Shown in pieces: positions 26,238-35,368 of a stretch of DNA of 64,000 nt. The position numbers and the translations under genes are program-made. Within the stretch, counting starts at the first letter, position 1. Every line of letters begins with the position of its first letter. The notes under the pieces are model-generated. The model made no database searches, was not told the DNA's origin, and was given only the letters and a program-made list of their open reading frames with translations. Source of the DNA: G965216695 sp965216695 (GTDB lineage Bacteria; Pseudomonadota; Gammaproteobacteria; Pseudomonadales; Azotimanducaceae); contig OZ244212.1 in assembly GCA_965216695.1 (NCBI GenBank), positions 2,418,001 to 2,482,000 on the forward strand, read 5' to 3'.

Positions 26238-27199
26238 ACACCAAACTCCAGAACATTCCCGCGGCGCGCCGACAGTTCGATGACGGCACCGTCGGCCACG
26301 GGATGAAGCCCGTCGCGCTTGGCAACCCAGGGCAACCCTTCAACGTCGCAATGCAAGTAGGTTTCCCCGCCGTTGAGCTCGCACGCCGTAACCGTACCGC
26401 TGAAACGAACGTCACCATCATCCGCGTCGCCCCAGCGCACGTGCTCCGGTCGCAGGTAATGCGTTCGCCCATTCGCGCGCCAGCAATTGAGACCGGGATC
26501 GCTCATCAGTTCAGCTGCGGCGGGCGACACAGGTGCACGATAAACGTCGAGCGTACCGCCCTGCTGAATGCAGGCACCCTCGTCCAGCAGCACCACCTGA
26601 TCCGCCAGTGCAAACGCTTCCCGCGCATCGTTGCTGGTATAGAGCACGGCCATACCGCGCTCGGTACTCAGCCGTCGAATTTCCCGACGCAACGCGTCGC
26701 GCAGGTTGTAGTCGAGATTAACCAACGGCTCATCCAGCACCAGAACGCGCGGCCGTTGCGCCAGGGCGCGTGCTATCGCCAATCGTTGCTGCTGTCCTCC
26801 CGACAGCTCGGCCGGGTACCGAGTCAGCAGGTCCCCGAGTTGGACCTGATCCGCAATGCCGCGAACGGTGACGTCGATATCCGTTTTCGTCGCACCCGCC
26901 GCGCGCAACGGTGACGCGATGTTGTCGAAGACATTCAGGTTGGGATAGTTGACGAACGATTGAAACACGAGGGCAACCGGGCGTTCCCGCGCCGGGCGCG
27001 GCGTCACGTCATCCCCATCGATCCGGATTACGCCAGACACGAATGCTTCGAGTCCTGCGATAGCGCGGCACAACCGGCTCTTACCGGAACCACTGCCACC
27101 AAGCACCACCGTAACCGAGCCGGCCGGCACCATCAGCGAAAACGCCGGCCGGCGCCCGTGCAGTTGGACAGCTTCGAGTTCGAGCGGTGCTACGGACAT
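26234..27199 (-). CDS. glpS: Glycerol ABC importer ATPase, GlpS-like
   Basis: An ATPase of 321 residues, first gene of the importer operon. It has a full set of motifs: Walker A GGSGSGKS, Q-loop VFQSFVNYPNLNVFDNIASP, signature LSGGQQQRLAIARAL, Walker B VLVLDEPLVNLD. The usual H-loop His appears replaced in VLYTSNDAREAFALA (Asn-Asp instead of His-Asp), as commonly seen in this subfamily (TTEP in relatives). The NYP..NV..NIASP string is characteristic of GlpS. It is somewhat shorter than rhizobial GlpS because of a shorter TOBE region. The promoter must lie in the 88 bases shared with the divergent NUDIX gene. No glpK, glpD or regulator gene is present in the window. Confidence 0.87.
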   Translation of the reverse strand: MSVAPLELEAVQLHGRRPAFSLMVPAGSVTVVLGGSGSGKSRLCRAIAGLEAFVSGVIRIDGDDVTPRPARERPVALVFQSFVNYPNLNVFDNIASPLRAAGATKTDIDVTVRGIADQVQLGDLLTRYPAELSGGQQQRLAIARALAQRPRVLVLDEPLVNLDYNLRDALRREIRRLSTERGMAVLYTSNDAREAFALADQVVLLDEGACIQQGGTLDVYRAPVSPAAAELMSDPGLNCWRANGRTHYLRPEHVRWGDADDGDVRFSGTVTACELNGGETYLHCDVEGLPWVAKRDGLHPVADGAVIELSARRGNVLEFGV

Positions 27200-27287
27200 T
27201 GCCGAAGGGTAAAAGAAGCCCGCTCACCCCGCCAGCCAACCTCTGCCACCTGCACCCGGCCTTGTTGCCCGTGCAATAATTCGCCGC

Positions 27288-27824
27288 ATGGCCGAAGAGC
27301 GTTTTCAGATCTTCGAACGCGATGGATCTCCTGCAGGTCGAATGGTGGGCAGCGCCCGCCGCAGCGATGTGCACCGCCACGGCTATTGGCACCGATCCGC
27401 ACACGTTTTCCTGTTCGATTCTCTTGGGCGCCTGCTGATTCAACATCGCGCCGCTCACAAGGATCTGTATGCCGGTCTCTGGGACTACAGCGTGGGCGAA
27501 CACCTGCAACCGGGCGAAACGTTTCTGGACGGTGCGTTGCGCGGCTTAGTCGAGGAGCTCGGTGTGCACGGCGTACCGCTCGAGCCCGTTGGCGAGAGCC
27601 GCTGGACTGAGCAGACAGATGCGAAACTCAACATACGGGATCGTGAGATTCAGCAGGCGTTCCGCGGTGTGTACGATGGACCGGTACACCCCGATCCGGG
27701 CGAGGTTGCCGGCGTCGCCTACGCGTCCCGCGACAAACTCACCGAGCTGCTAACGCGTTCTCCGGAGAGCCTTACTCCCTGGTTTGCCCGGGATCTCGAG
27801 GTGTTCGGGCTAGTCGACACCTGA
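27288..27824 (+). CDS. NUDIX hydrolase (YfcD/IPP-isomerase-like)
   Basis: A protein of 178 residues. The NUDIX region is GEHLQPGETFLDGALRGLVE followed by ELGV at about residues 69-92. It keeps the distal EExG core, but the Arg-Glu of the canonical box reads Arg-Gly and the first Gly is offset by one. The N-terminus, with HRSAHVFLFDSLGRLLIQHR, fits the YfcD group, which resembles isopentenyl-diphosphate isomerase. The substrate, some nucleoside diphosphate derivative, is not predictable. The 3' end overlaps the convergent glycosyltransferase by 15 bases. Confidence 0.87.
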   Translation: MAEERFQIFERDGSPAGRMVGSARRSDVHRHGYWHRSAHVFLFDSLGRLLIQHRAAHKDLYAGLWDYSVGEHLQPGETFLDGALRGLVEELGVHGVPLEPVGESRWTEQTDAKLNIRDREIQQAFRGVYDGPVHPDPGEVAGVAYASRDKLTELLTRSPESLTPWFARDLEVFGLVDT

Positions 27825-29021
27825 GCAGAGGTTTGCCAGCAGCGCGTGCCACTGTGCAACGACCGTGACCTCTGAAAAACATTCCACGCTTTGCCGCGCC
27901 GTTGCCGCTCGAGCCGCGCGCTCCGCGTCGTCGGCCATCGCTTCACCCAGCGCAGCCGTCAATGCTGCCTTATCGTCCGGAGGTACGAGCCAGCCGTTCT
28001 CACCGTCACGCACCATTTCACGGACTCCCGTGGGACAGTCGAACGCAACCACCGGGAGACCCGCGGCCAGCGCTTCGAGCAGCACGTTCGGAAATCCTTC
28101 AAATCGCGACGACAGTACGAATAGTTCTGCCCGCTCGTACCAATCGGCCACGTTTCCGGCAACGCCGGGTAACACAATACTGGCATCACTGCCGGTATCG
28201 CGCGCGTCGGCGGCAAGCGCCTGCAGGCGTTCGCGCTCAGGACCTTCCCCCAGAATTACGAGCATCCAGTCCGGCGCGCACGCCTGGCGAAACGCCGGTA
28301 TCAGCCGATCGAATCCTTTCTGTGGCATGAGCCGCCCAATCGCAAGCAGCACCTTTGTTGGCCCGTGGGCTCGATCCGTACCCTCACTGGCCGCGTTGAC
28401 GATCGACTCCGGTAAAACCTGCGAATCCATAACTGCTGGCGCGGCCCAAACGCAGTTGGGGATGACCGTAACCCCATTGATCCCCGCGTTCTCTCGGAGC
28501 CACTCAGCTGACCGCGAGGTCTGCGCTACCACCGCGTGCGCCGCAGGGTAGGTCCGGTTACGCAACCACTCCCACACAATGCCCTGCGGGGCCGACGGCG
28601 GGTGGACCCGCTCGGACACCACAACCGGAACCCCTCGCCGCCGGGCCGCGAGCAGCGCCAGTACGTTCACCCGCGTCGTCAGCGCGACTACAACCTGCGG
28701 ATCGTACTCGTCGACAACGCGGCGCAACGCCCGCACACGGCGCCAATTGTTCAGCACGCCGGAGAGCAGGTTACCGCTCTCGCGCTGCAACCCCAGTGAA
28801 AACCGCGTAGCCGTTGCCGGCAGTGGATAGAAGTCTCTGTCTGTTCCCGCCACCGTCGCAATGGCAACCTGCCAGCCGCGTTCCGCGAGCCGAGACGCCA
28901 GTTCGACGCAGGTGCGTTCGGCACCGCCGTGTCCCAGACTGGGAACCACAAACAGAACGCGTCGCCCAGCAATGCCCGGAGTCGAGACGCTGTCGCTTTC
29001 CACGCGAGCGCGCTCAGCCAC
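27810..29021 (-). CDS. Glycosyltransferase family 4 (GT-B), polysaccharide cluster
   Basis: A cytoplasmic glycosyltransferase of about 403 residues. I choose the GTG at 29021 because GGAGGG lies 10 nt before it and it gives an 8-base overlap with the asparagine synthase stop; a longer start at 29066 is possible. The N-lobe begins LFVVPSLGHGGAERTCVELA, and the C-lobe has the donor-binding motif SSRFEGFPNVLLEALAAGLP with the two conserved Glu. It should transfer a sugar from a nucleotide donor onto a lipid-linked or growing glycan. It is co-transcribed with the asparagine synthase gene. Confidence 0.9.
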   Translation of the reverse strand: MAERARVESDSVSTPGIAGRRVLFVVPSLGHGGAERTCVELASRLAERGWQVAIATVAGTDRDFYPLPATATRFSLGLQRESGNLLSGVLNNWRRVRALRRVVDEYDPQVVVALTTRVNVLALLAARRRGVPVVVSERVHPPSAPQGIVWEWLRNRTYPAAHAVVAQTSRSAEWLRENAGINGVTVIPNCVWAAPAVMDSQVLPESIVNAASEGTDRAHGPTKVLLAIGRLMPQKGFDRLIPAFRQACAPDWMLVILGEGPERERLQALAADARDTGSDASIVLPGVAGNVADWYERAELFVLSSRFEGFPNVLLEALAAGLPVVAFDCPTGVREMVRDGENGWLVPPDDKAALTAALGEAMADDAERAARAATARQSVECFSEVTVVAQWHALLANLCSGVD

Positions 29022-30936
29022 CCGCGCGCGTCCCTCCGGGCAACCAGGCCTGAAACACGAGCACATCCCAAAGATACGCGCCCCAATCCGCGCGACCGCT
29101 CAGGTGCGCGTCACGACAGGCTATGATTTCCGCCGGATCGAACAAGCCGGATCGCGCCAGACTCGATTCCGAAAGCAGATCCACACACCAGTCCCGCAGC
29201 GGGCCACGCAGCCACGCATCGATAGGGACGCCAAAGCCCTGTTTCGGCCGTTCCAGCAGCTCGCGCGGCACGTGCCGGAACACGGCCCGACGCAGCAGCA
29301 ACTTGTCGTTGCGATCGTCGCGCACCAGCGACTCCGGCAGTGTCATGCAGAATTCGGCAAGCCTGTGATCCAGCAGTGGTACGCGCGCTTCGAGGCTCAC
29401 CGCCATGCTCGCGCGATCGACCTTCGTAAGAATGTCGTCCGGCAGGTACCCATGCACGTCGAGCCAACTGGCTTTACGCCAGTCCGGAACCTTCGGCGGA
29501 CGGTGCACCGCGTCCGAATACACACTCGGCGCTTCGTGGCTGCCCGGTACCAGACGTTCCGGGTGCTTCCACAACGACATCAACAGCTGGTAGAGGTCCA
29601 TGTCGGACCCCGCGCCGATCAATACCGCAAGGTTGTCCAACCGTTCAGTGAGTGGGCGGCCGGGCGTGCTGAATCGTGCAGGTGCGTGTGGCGCCAGTCG
29701 CGCCGCGAGATCCGACCTCAACACGCGCGCGACCATGGCGCGCACCGGACCGGGCCAGGGCCTGCGCAGACGCTTCAACCGGTCCAGCAGCCGATAGCGC
29801 CGGTAGCCGCTGAAGAGCTCGTCGCCCCCATCCCCCGACAACGCAACAATGACGTGCTCACGCGCGATGCCACATACCAGCAGGGTCGGCAGCAGGGAGC
29901 TGTCGGCAAAGGGCTCGTCGAGCACGCTCGGTACCCGGTCGACGACGCCCAGCAGATCCCGTTCACTGACGTAGCGCGCATGGTGTTCAGTACCCAGGTG
30001 TTGCGCCACGGCCGCCGCGTGCGGAGCTTCATCGTGCGCCGCGCTGTCGAACCCCATCGTGAACGTCTTGATCGGCGTGCCCAGGTGCTGCTGCATCAGT
30101 GCGCATACGTACGTGGAATCGATTCCACCGGAGAGGAAGGCACCCACCGGAACATCTGCGCGCGTTCGGCAGGCCACCGCATCCAGTGCCAGTCGCTCGA
30201 ACTCGTCGACTGCTTCCTGGCAGTCGCCGCGGAACGTCGCGACCTTGTTCGCAGTTAGCTGCCAGTACCGGCCAATATTCGGCCCCTGAGCGTGGCCGGT
30301 GGCGTCCACCGAAAACTCCGCGATACAGCCCGGGCGCAACTTCTGCACGCCCTCGTAAATACTCGCCGACCCCGGAATGAACCGCAGGCGCAGATAGGCC
30401 GCCAACGCATCGCGATCGAGTCGCAGCGAGTTACCGAACACCACATGCATTGCGGAGAGTTCGGACGCAAATACGAGACGCCCGTCCACATTGCCGTAGT
30501 ACAGCGGTTTGATACCAAGCCGGTCCCGGGCCAACCACAACTTCCGGTCCTTCCGGTCGAACACGGCAAGGGCAAACATACCTACCGCACGCTCCAACGT
30601 CCGCGCAACGCCGAATTCGGCGATCGACTCCAGTAACACCTCCGTGTCCGACGTACCCCGAGGCGCAAAGTTCGTGATGCGCGCAGCTACATCGGCGGCG
30701 TTGTACACCTCGCCGTTGTACGCCATCACAAAACGCTCATTGCGACTCATCATCGGTTGGTGACCCGCCATGGAAAGGTCGACGATCGACAACCGACGAT
30801 GACCGAGCGCTACCCCGTTTTCCAACCAACTACCGGCGTCGTCGGGCCCACGGTGTGTGAGTCGGTCCCGCATCCGCTCGAGTTCATTGTCGAGTGTGTG
30901 CGCGTTGGCACCCACAATGCCCACCAGACCGCACAT
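29014..30936 (-). CDS. Asparagine synthase (glutamine-hydrolysing), polysaccharide-linked AsnB
   Basis: An amidotransferase of 640 residues. Cys2 (MCGLVGIVG) is the class II glutaminase nucleophile; the glutaminase domain spans about 1-215 with SIVDLSMAGHQPMMS and AYNGEVYN. The synthetase domain begins with the PP-loop LSGGIDSTYVCAL near residue 267. Length and context match the AsnB paralogues found in exopolysaccharide clusters, which probably amidate a sugar acid or another glycan carboxylate and not free aspartate. It is divergent from the second glycosyltransferase, with 97 bases between them. Confidence 0.92.
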   Translation of the reverse strand: MCGLVGIVGANAHTLDNELERMRDRLTHRGPDDAGSWLENGVALGHRRLSIVDLSMAGHQPMMSRNERFVMAYNGEVYNAADVAARITNFAPRGTSDTEVLLESIAEFGVARTLERAVGMFALAVFDRKDRKLWLARDRLGIKPLYYGNVDGRLVFASELSAMHVVFGNSLRLDRDALAAYLRLRFIPGSASIYEGVQKLRPGCIAEFSVDATGHAQGPNIGRYWQLTANKVATFRGDCQEAVDEFERLALDAVACRTRADVPVGAFLSGGIDSTYVCALMQQHLGTPIKTFTMGFDSAAHDEAPHAAAVAQHLGTEHHARYVSERDLLGVVDRVPSVLDEPFADSSLLPTLLVCGIAREHVIVALSGDGGDELFSGYRRYRLLDRLKRLRRPWPGPVRAMVARVLRSDLAARLAPHAPARFSTPGRPLTERLDNLAVLIGAGSDMDLYQLLMSLWKHPERLVPGSHEAPSVYSDAVHRPPKVPDWRKASWLDVHGYLPDDILTKVDRASMAVSLEARVPLLDHRLAEFCMTLPESLVRDDRNDKLLLRRAVFRHVPRELLERPKQGFGVPIDAWLRGPLRDWCVDLLSESSLARSGLFDPAEIIACRDAHLSGRADWGAYLWDVLVFQAWLPGGTRAGG

Positions 30937-31033
30937 CAGGTCAAGTCCCTGTAATTCATTGGTTTATCATAATCGTCTGCACCCAGCGGATGCGTGATCC
31001 TACACTCGATGTCAAGCTTTCAGACCCGTTAAC

Positions 31034-32143
31034 GTGCATTCACGGCCCCATGTGACACTGCTGATCGGCTCGCTGCGGGCGGGCGGCGCCGAGCGGCAGG
31101 TGAGCTACCTGGCCTCCGGCCTCGTCGAAGCGGACCACGCCGACGTTACGGTAGCCTTGATCGACCGCGATGCGCCTGTCGCCTACCCGCTGCATCCGGA
31201 GGTGCGCGTCGTGCGTCTTGGCCGAGCTACGGTGCCCGGCCTGTTTCGCGCATGGTGGACGCTCCGGCGTGCAGCCCGTGACACAGACGTGCTATGCAGC
31301 TTCATGGACCTGGCAAACCTGCTCAGCGCGCTAACCCGCTCGCCCGCGCGTCGCGTGTGGAGCGTGCGTACCGACCGTGCGGCAACCGGTTGGAAGTCGC
31401 GCATCATACTGCGTGCTGCAACGGCATGCTGGCGCCGCGCGGACGCCTGCATCGCGAACTCACCCAGCGGCCGCGCATTCTACCAGCAGCTTGGCGTCCG
31501 GCCCGAGCAGTTCGACGTTTTACCGAACGCAGTGGACACCGCGCAGTTCGCACCTGATGACCACAGTGGCTCCGCAATCCGCCGCGAGCTGAACATTCCG
31601 CCTGACGCAGTGGTGGTCGGCTCGATCGCGCGCGCACATCCCGACAAGCGCCATGACCTGTTGGTAGACGTATTCAGAACGCTTCGGCCACGCATCCAGA
31701 AACTGCACCTGCTGGCCGTGGGTGCAGGCATTCCGGATCATCCGGACCTGCGAGCCGCAATGCAGCAGCCGGAGTTCAGCGGACGTGTGCATCTTCTTCC
31801 GGCAAGGACCGACGTGGCCGCGGTCATCAACGCCTGCACGACCGTGGTGAACCTGTCAGATCGTGAGGGATTTCCCAACAGCGTGATGGAAGCCATGGCC
31901 TGTGGCGTACCGTGCGTTGCAACGGACGTGGGCGCAACCCGAGATCTGCTCGAAGGCGTGGGTGACGTCATTGCGCCGGGCGACGTTCGCGCCGCTTCAA
32001 CTGCAATCGAACGCATCATCGACCAACCCGCCCGTGCCGCGGAACTCGCGCAAGCGGCGAGAGAGCGGCTACTAGAGACCTATGCGCCCCCGCGCGTCTG
32101 CGAGGAGTTTGCGGGGCTTATTCTCCAGCCTCGCCGATCATGA
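31034..32143 (+). CDS. Glycosyltransferase family 4, second copy
   Basis: A GT-B glycosyltransferase of 369 residues starting at a GTG (31034). It opens with VTLLIGSLRAGGAERQVSYL, the acceptor lobe of GT4 enzymes, and has SDREGFPNSVMEAMACGVPC in the donor lobe. It is first in the plus-strand half of the polysaccharide cluster, followed after 3 bases by a short frame and then by the flippase. Its likely job is to add one sugar of the repeat unit at the inner face of the membrane. Donor and acceptor are unknown. Confidence 0.9.
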   Translation: MHSRPHVTLLIGSLRAGGAERQVSYLASGLVEADHADVTVALIDRDAPVAYPLHPEVRVVRLGRATVPGLFRAWWTLRRAARDTDVLCSFMDLANLLSALTRSPARRVWSVRTDRAATGWKSRIILRAATACWRRADACIANSPSGRAFYQQLGVRPEQFDVLPNAVDTAQFAPDDHSGSAIRRELNIPPDAVVVGSIARAHPDKRHDLLVDVFRTLRPRIQKLHLLAVGAGIPDHPDLRAAMQQPEFSGRVHLLPARTDVAAVINACTTVVNLSDREGFPNSVMEAMACGVPCVATDVGATRDLLEGVGDVIAPGDVRAASTAIERIIDQPARAAELAQAARERLLETYAPPRVCEEFAGLILQPRRS

Positions 32144-32146
32144 CTG

Positions 32147-32353
32147 GTGCAAAGACCGATCCACGTACCTCTGTGTACATCAAACCGCGAGGGCCTGTCG
32201 CTGGCACGCAATCTATCCTCTTTCGTTGATGCGATGAACAAAATGGCCGAGTATTCGCAGTGGCCGGAGATTGTCGAGACTACACCACCAATACTCTGGG
32301 CACCGAACAAAACCCCGAACCGCATCACGAATCTGCGCTCTCATTTAGGCTGA
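32147..32353 (+). CDS. Short frame of 68 residues between glycosyltransferase and flippase, doubtful
   Basis: A GTG-started frame fills the 210 bases between the glycosyltransferase stop and the flippase start; its own stop abuts the flippase GTG. The product (ending YSQWPEIVETTPPILWAPNK plus ten residues) is not recognised. It may be a small real gene, a remnant of a larger gene, or plain spacer. I see no terminator or promoter here. The fit between the two flanking genes is the main argument for it. Confidence 0.3.
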   Translation: MQRPIHVPLCTSNREGLSLARNLSSFVDAMNKMAEYSQWPEIVETTPPILWAPNKTPNRITNLRSHLG

Positions 32354-33721
32354 GTGGCAAACGTTCACAGTTGTAGACGAGACAAAAAATCTACACTCAT
32401 TACGTCAACATTCCGCAACAACGCCGTAGGAAATAAATTGCTACGCAGCGGGTTAGCAAGCGCCTCCATTCAAGCGTTAAATCGCCTCATCACGCTATTG
32501 ATCGCAATTCTGTTGGCGCGTACGTTGGGCTCGGAAGGCTACGGAATCTATGCCTTCGTCGTGACAATCATGGGATTGTCGATGGTAGTAGCCGAGGCGG
32601 GAGTTCCTGCGCTACTCATGCGCGAAGTGGCCGTATCGCAAAGCAAAAGCGAGTGGAGCGTATTGCGCGGGACACTTCTACGCGCAGGCCAGTTCGTCGG
32701 ATCAATCTCTACGAGCTTGTCGCTGATAGGCCTAGCCGTATTGTGGTCACTGGAGCAGCATCTTCCACGCCCCACATTTCTCTCCTTTGCCCTGATGCTC
32801 GCGGTCCTACCTCTTAACGCGCTAAACCGAACAATCACCCATGCCATAAAAGGGCTGCAACGCGTGATAGTGGGCCAGTCGATGGAAAGCGTCGCACAGC
32901 CCGCGGCACTGCTGTTGACGATCGCTTCGTTGTTCGTCTTCTTCCCCACCACTAGGGAACCGCAATACGCGATGCTCGGACAACTAGTAGCCGCCATACT
33001 GATGCTTACTATTAGCTTCGTAGCCCTATACGGCATGCTACCAACGAGCGTAATCCAAGCGAGACCGGCGTATCACAATCAGAAATGGCTGAAGAGCCTG
33101 CTGCCGTTCACGTTGATTGGCGGAGCTGGCATCCTCAATAGCAACATCGATATCTTGATGCTAGGCTACTTTCGCGACGCTGAGGAAATAGGCGTCTATC
33201 GAGTGGCGATGCAGGGTGGAGCATTGGTGGTCTTTGGTCTTCAAGCAACCAACACGGTTGTCGCGTCACGTTTCGCACGTCTGTATGCCCAAAACGATAT
33301 GCCGCGACTTCAGAGCGTCGTTATCTCGGGTGCGCGCATGGCTCTTCTGTTCGCGCTGCCTGTCGCGCTTGCTTTCGTCTTTGCTGGCGACCGCATCGCT
33401 GGCTGGGTATTCGGTGTCGAATTCGAGCGCGCGCATTGGCCACTCGCCATTCTTTCGCTGGGTCAACTGGTAAGCGCGGCTTTTGGATCGGTCGGGTTTC
33501 TTCTAAATATGACCGGCAACGAAGCTGTTGTCTCCAAAACACTTTGGCAAACCGTTGTGCTCAACACGTTGCTGAACCTTATTCTCATCCCGACCCTCGG
33601 TATGGTGGGCGCCGCTATCGCATCAGCGGTTAGCCTGAGCCTATGGAATGCATTGCTCTTTCGCTACGTACGGTCGAGGCTGGGGCTCAATTCAACGGCC
33701 TTCGGCAAATCTGGCGCATGA
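32354..33721 (+). CDS. Oligosaccharide flippase (Wzx-like, MOP superfamily)
   Basis: A membrane protein of up to 455 residues with about twelve to fourteen hydrophobic helices. The N-terminal string ALNRLITLLIAILLARTLGS and EGYGIYAFVVTIMGLSMVVA is typical of polysaccharide flippases. It should move undecaprenyl-linked repeat units to the periplasmic face. The GTG at 32354 is the first start; an internal TTG near 32438 (LLRSGLASASIQ) is also possible. Codon use is visibly more AT-rich than in neighbouring core genes. The stop overlaps the sulfotransferase start (ATGA). Confidence 0.9.
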   Translation: MANVHSCRRDKKSTLITSTFRNNAVGNKLLRSGLASASIQALNRLITLLIAILLARTLGSEGYGIYAFVVTIMGLSMVVAEAGVPALLMREVAVSQSKSEWSVLRGTLLRAGQFVGSISTSLSLIGLAVLWSLEQHLPRPTFLSFALMLAVLPLNALNRTITHAIKGLQRVIVGQSMESVAQPAALLLTIASLFVFFPTTREPQYAMLGQLVAAILMLTISFVALYGMLPTSVIQARPAYHNQKWLKSLLPFTLIGGAGILNSNIDILMLGYFRDAEEIGVYRVAMQGGALVVFGLQATNTVVASRFARLYAQNDMPRLQSVVISGARMALLFALPVALAFVFAGDRIAGWVFGVEFERAHWPLAILSLGQLVSAAFGSVGFLLNMTGNEAVVSKTLWQTVVLNTLLNLILIPTLGMVGAAIASAVSLSLWNALLFRYVRSRLGLNSTAFGKSGA

Positions 33722-34599
33722 AAACACCAAACCTGTTCATTGTGGGAGCCCCCAAATGCGGCACAACCTCAATGTCGTCGTGGCTGTCAACTCATCCACG
33801 TGTGTATATGTCGCCGGTGAAAGAGCCACAACATTTCTGCTTTGACTTTAGTTATCAGGAATATCGAGACCCCGAGAGATACCGGGCGCTCTTTGACGAG
33901 GCAACTTCGTCGCATTCGGTAGTGGGAGAGGCGTCGGCAACGTATTTGCTTTCTAGAACCGCAATTCCCGCAATTGAGAAATCCATACCCGACGCAAAAT
34001 ACATTGTGATGCTTAGAAATCCCGTGGAAATGGCACCTTCTCTACATGAACAGATGGTGTTCGATTGCATCGAAGATGAAACTGCCTTCGACTGCGCATG
34101 GAATTTGATTCCGCAGCGTCGCCTGGGTAAGCGCATCCCTGCCGCATGCCGTGAGCCGACATTTCTAGATTACGAGACCGCCTGCCGCCTAGGAGAACAG
34201 CTAGACCGATTGCTAACTTTTGTTCCGCGAGATCGCGTATTCCCAGTAGTTTTGGACGACCTCAAGAGTAATCCACGCGACGTATGGCTGAACCTGCTGG
34301 CATTTTTGGAGATCGATGACGATGGGCGTCGGATCTTTCAGGCGCAGAACGAAGCCAGAGAGGCGCGGCTGAAGATCTTACGTCAGGCGATGAACGGATT
34401 TTCGCGTTGGCGGACTAGCTTGGGTTTGCCAATGCCAGGCTTCGGCTTCTTGAGCACGATCACCCGCTGGAACACGCGCATCCGCACGCGCCCGGAACTG
34501 AAGCCGTCTGTCAGACGAGAATTGGTCGAGTCGTTTAGCGACGATGTCCTACACCTAGGAGATTTGTTGAGCAGAGACCTTGGTCATTGGCTTGAATAG
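33718..34599 (+). CDS. Sulfotransferase, polysaccharide cluster
   Basis: A PAPS-dependent sulfotransferase of 293 residues. The ATG at 33718 overlaps the flippase stop and places the 5'-phosphosulfate loop at residues 11-18 (APKCGTTS), as expected. The 3'-phosphate motif is YIVMLRNPVEMAPSLHEQMV at about 95-114. In this operon it probably sulfates a sugar of the exported glycan, or its lipid-linked precursor. The gene is noticeably AT-rich, like its two neighbours. Confidence 0.9.
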   Translation: MKTPNLFIVGAPKCGTTSMSSWLSTHPRVYMSPVKEPQHFCFDFSYQEYRDPERYRALFDEATSSHSVVGEASATYLLSRTAIPAIEKSIPDAKYIVMLRNPVEMAPSLHEQMVFDCIEDETAFDCAWNLIPQRRLGKRIPAACREPTFLDYETACRLGEQLDRLLTFVPRDRVFPVVLDDLKSNPRDVWLNLLAFLEIDDDGRRIFQAQNEAREARLKILRQAMNGFSRWRTSLGLPMPGFGFLSTITRWNTRIRTRPELKPSVRRELVESFSDDVLHLGDLLSRDLGHWLE

Positions 34600-34623
34600 G
34601 AGCTCTAACCGAGAATCGCAAGA

Positions 34624-35316
34624 ATGGATCAGGACAAAATTTGGGAGTTGTATCAAAACGACTCCGCACTCAAGTTGGTGGGTTGTAAAGACCATGGGCG
34701 CGTCGCCTTCATTGCGCGGCACGTGCCAGCGTCCGCCAGCGTACTGAATATCGGCGTCGGCGTTGGAACGCTCGAACGAATGCTCACGGCAAGTGGAAAC
34801 GACATCTATAGCTTGGATCCGAGCCAAACATCCATCAACCGTCTGAGAACGGAATTGCACCTCGGGGATAAGGCGAAAGTTGGGCGAGCAGAAGAAATAC
34901 CGTTTGCGGCTAGATCGTTCGACTGCGTAATAATGACGGAAGTCCTTGAGCATCTCACAGACGAAACACTAGCCCGCGCGTTGGATGAGGTGCGCAGAGT
35001 GCTGAAACCGAACGGGACATTTCTCGGGAGTGTGCCTGCGGATGAAGATTTGGCCGACAACCTCGTAGTGTGCCCAAACTGTGCAGAACGCTTCCACCGA
35101 TGGGGACATGTTCAAAGCTTCGATATGGCAAGGTTGTCATCCCTACTAGCAGACAAGTTTCACGGCGCGAACGTGAAGCGCGTAGTGTTTGGCGATTTTA
35201 GTCGTTTGAACTGGAAGGGAAGGATTAGTACCTGCGCTCGAATGTTTCAGGCGAACATTCTCAATCGCAAGGGATCTAATCAGAATTTCTATTTCGAGGC
35301 ATATATGTCGGGCTGA
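34624..35316 (+). CDS. Class I SAM-dependent methyltransferase
   Basis: A methyltransferase of 230 residues. Motif I is VLNIGVGVGTLERML near residue 40, followed by DIYSLDPSQTS (acidic residue for SAM ribose), FDCVIMTEVLEHL and VLKPNGTFLGSVP. A CPNCAERFHRWGHVQSF segment near residue 157 is a common feature of methyltransferases in glycan clusters and may bind zinc. It is last in the polysaccharide operon, 24 bases after the sulfotransferase, and so probably caps or decorates the same glycan. Confidence 0.87.
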   Translation: MDQDKIWELYQNDSALKLVGCKDHGRVAFIARHVPASASVLNIGVGVGTLERMLTASGNDIYSLDPSQTSINRLRTELHLGDKAKVGRAEEIPFAARSFDCVIMTEVLEHLTDETLARALDEVRRVLKPNGTFLGSVPADEDLADNLVVCPNCAERFHRWGHVQSFDMARLSSLLADKFHGANVKRVVFGDFSRLNWKGRISTCARMFQANILNRKGSNQNFYFEAYMSG

Positions 35317-35368
35317 TGATCGGTGGCGAGTCGAGGTTCCTGTGAACAGACTCACTACCCAGTCGTTA

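Noticed and set aside
28861..30258. Plus-strand frame of 465 codons opposite the glycosyltransferase and asparagine synthase genes
   Set aside because: Antisense shadow; both genes below it are certain.
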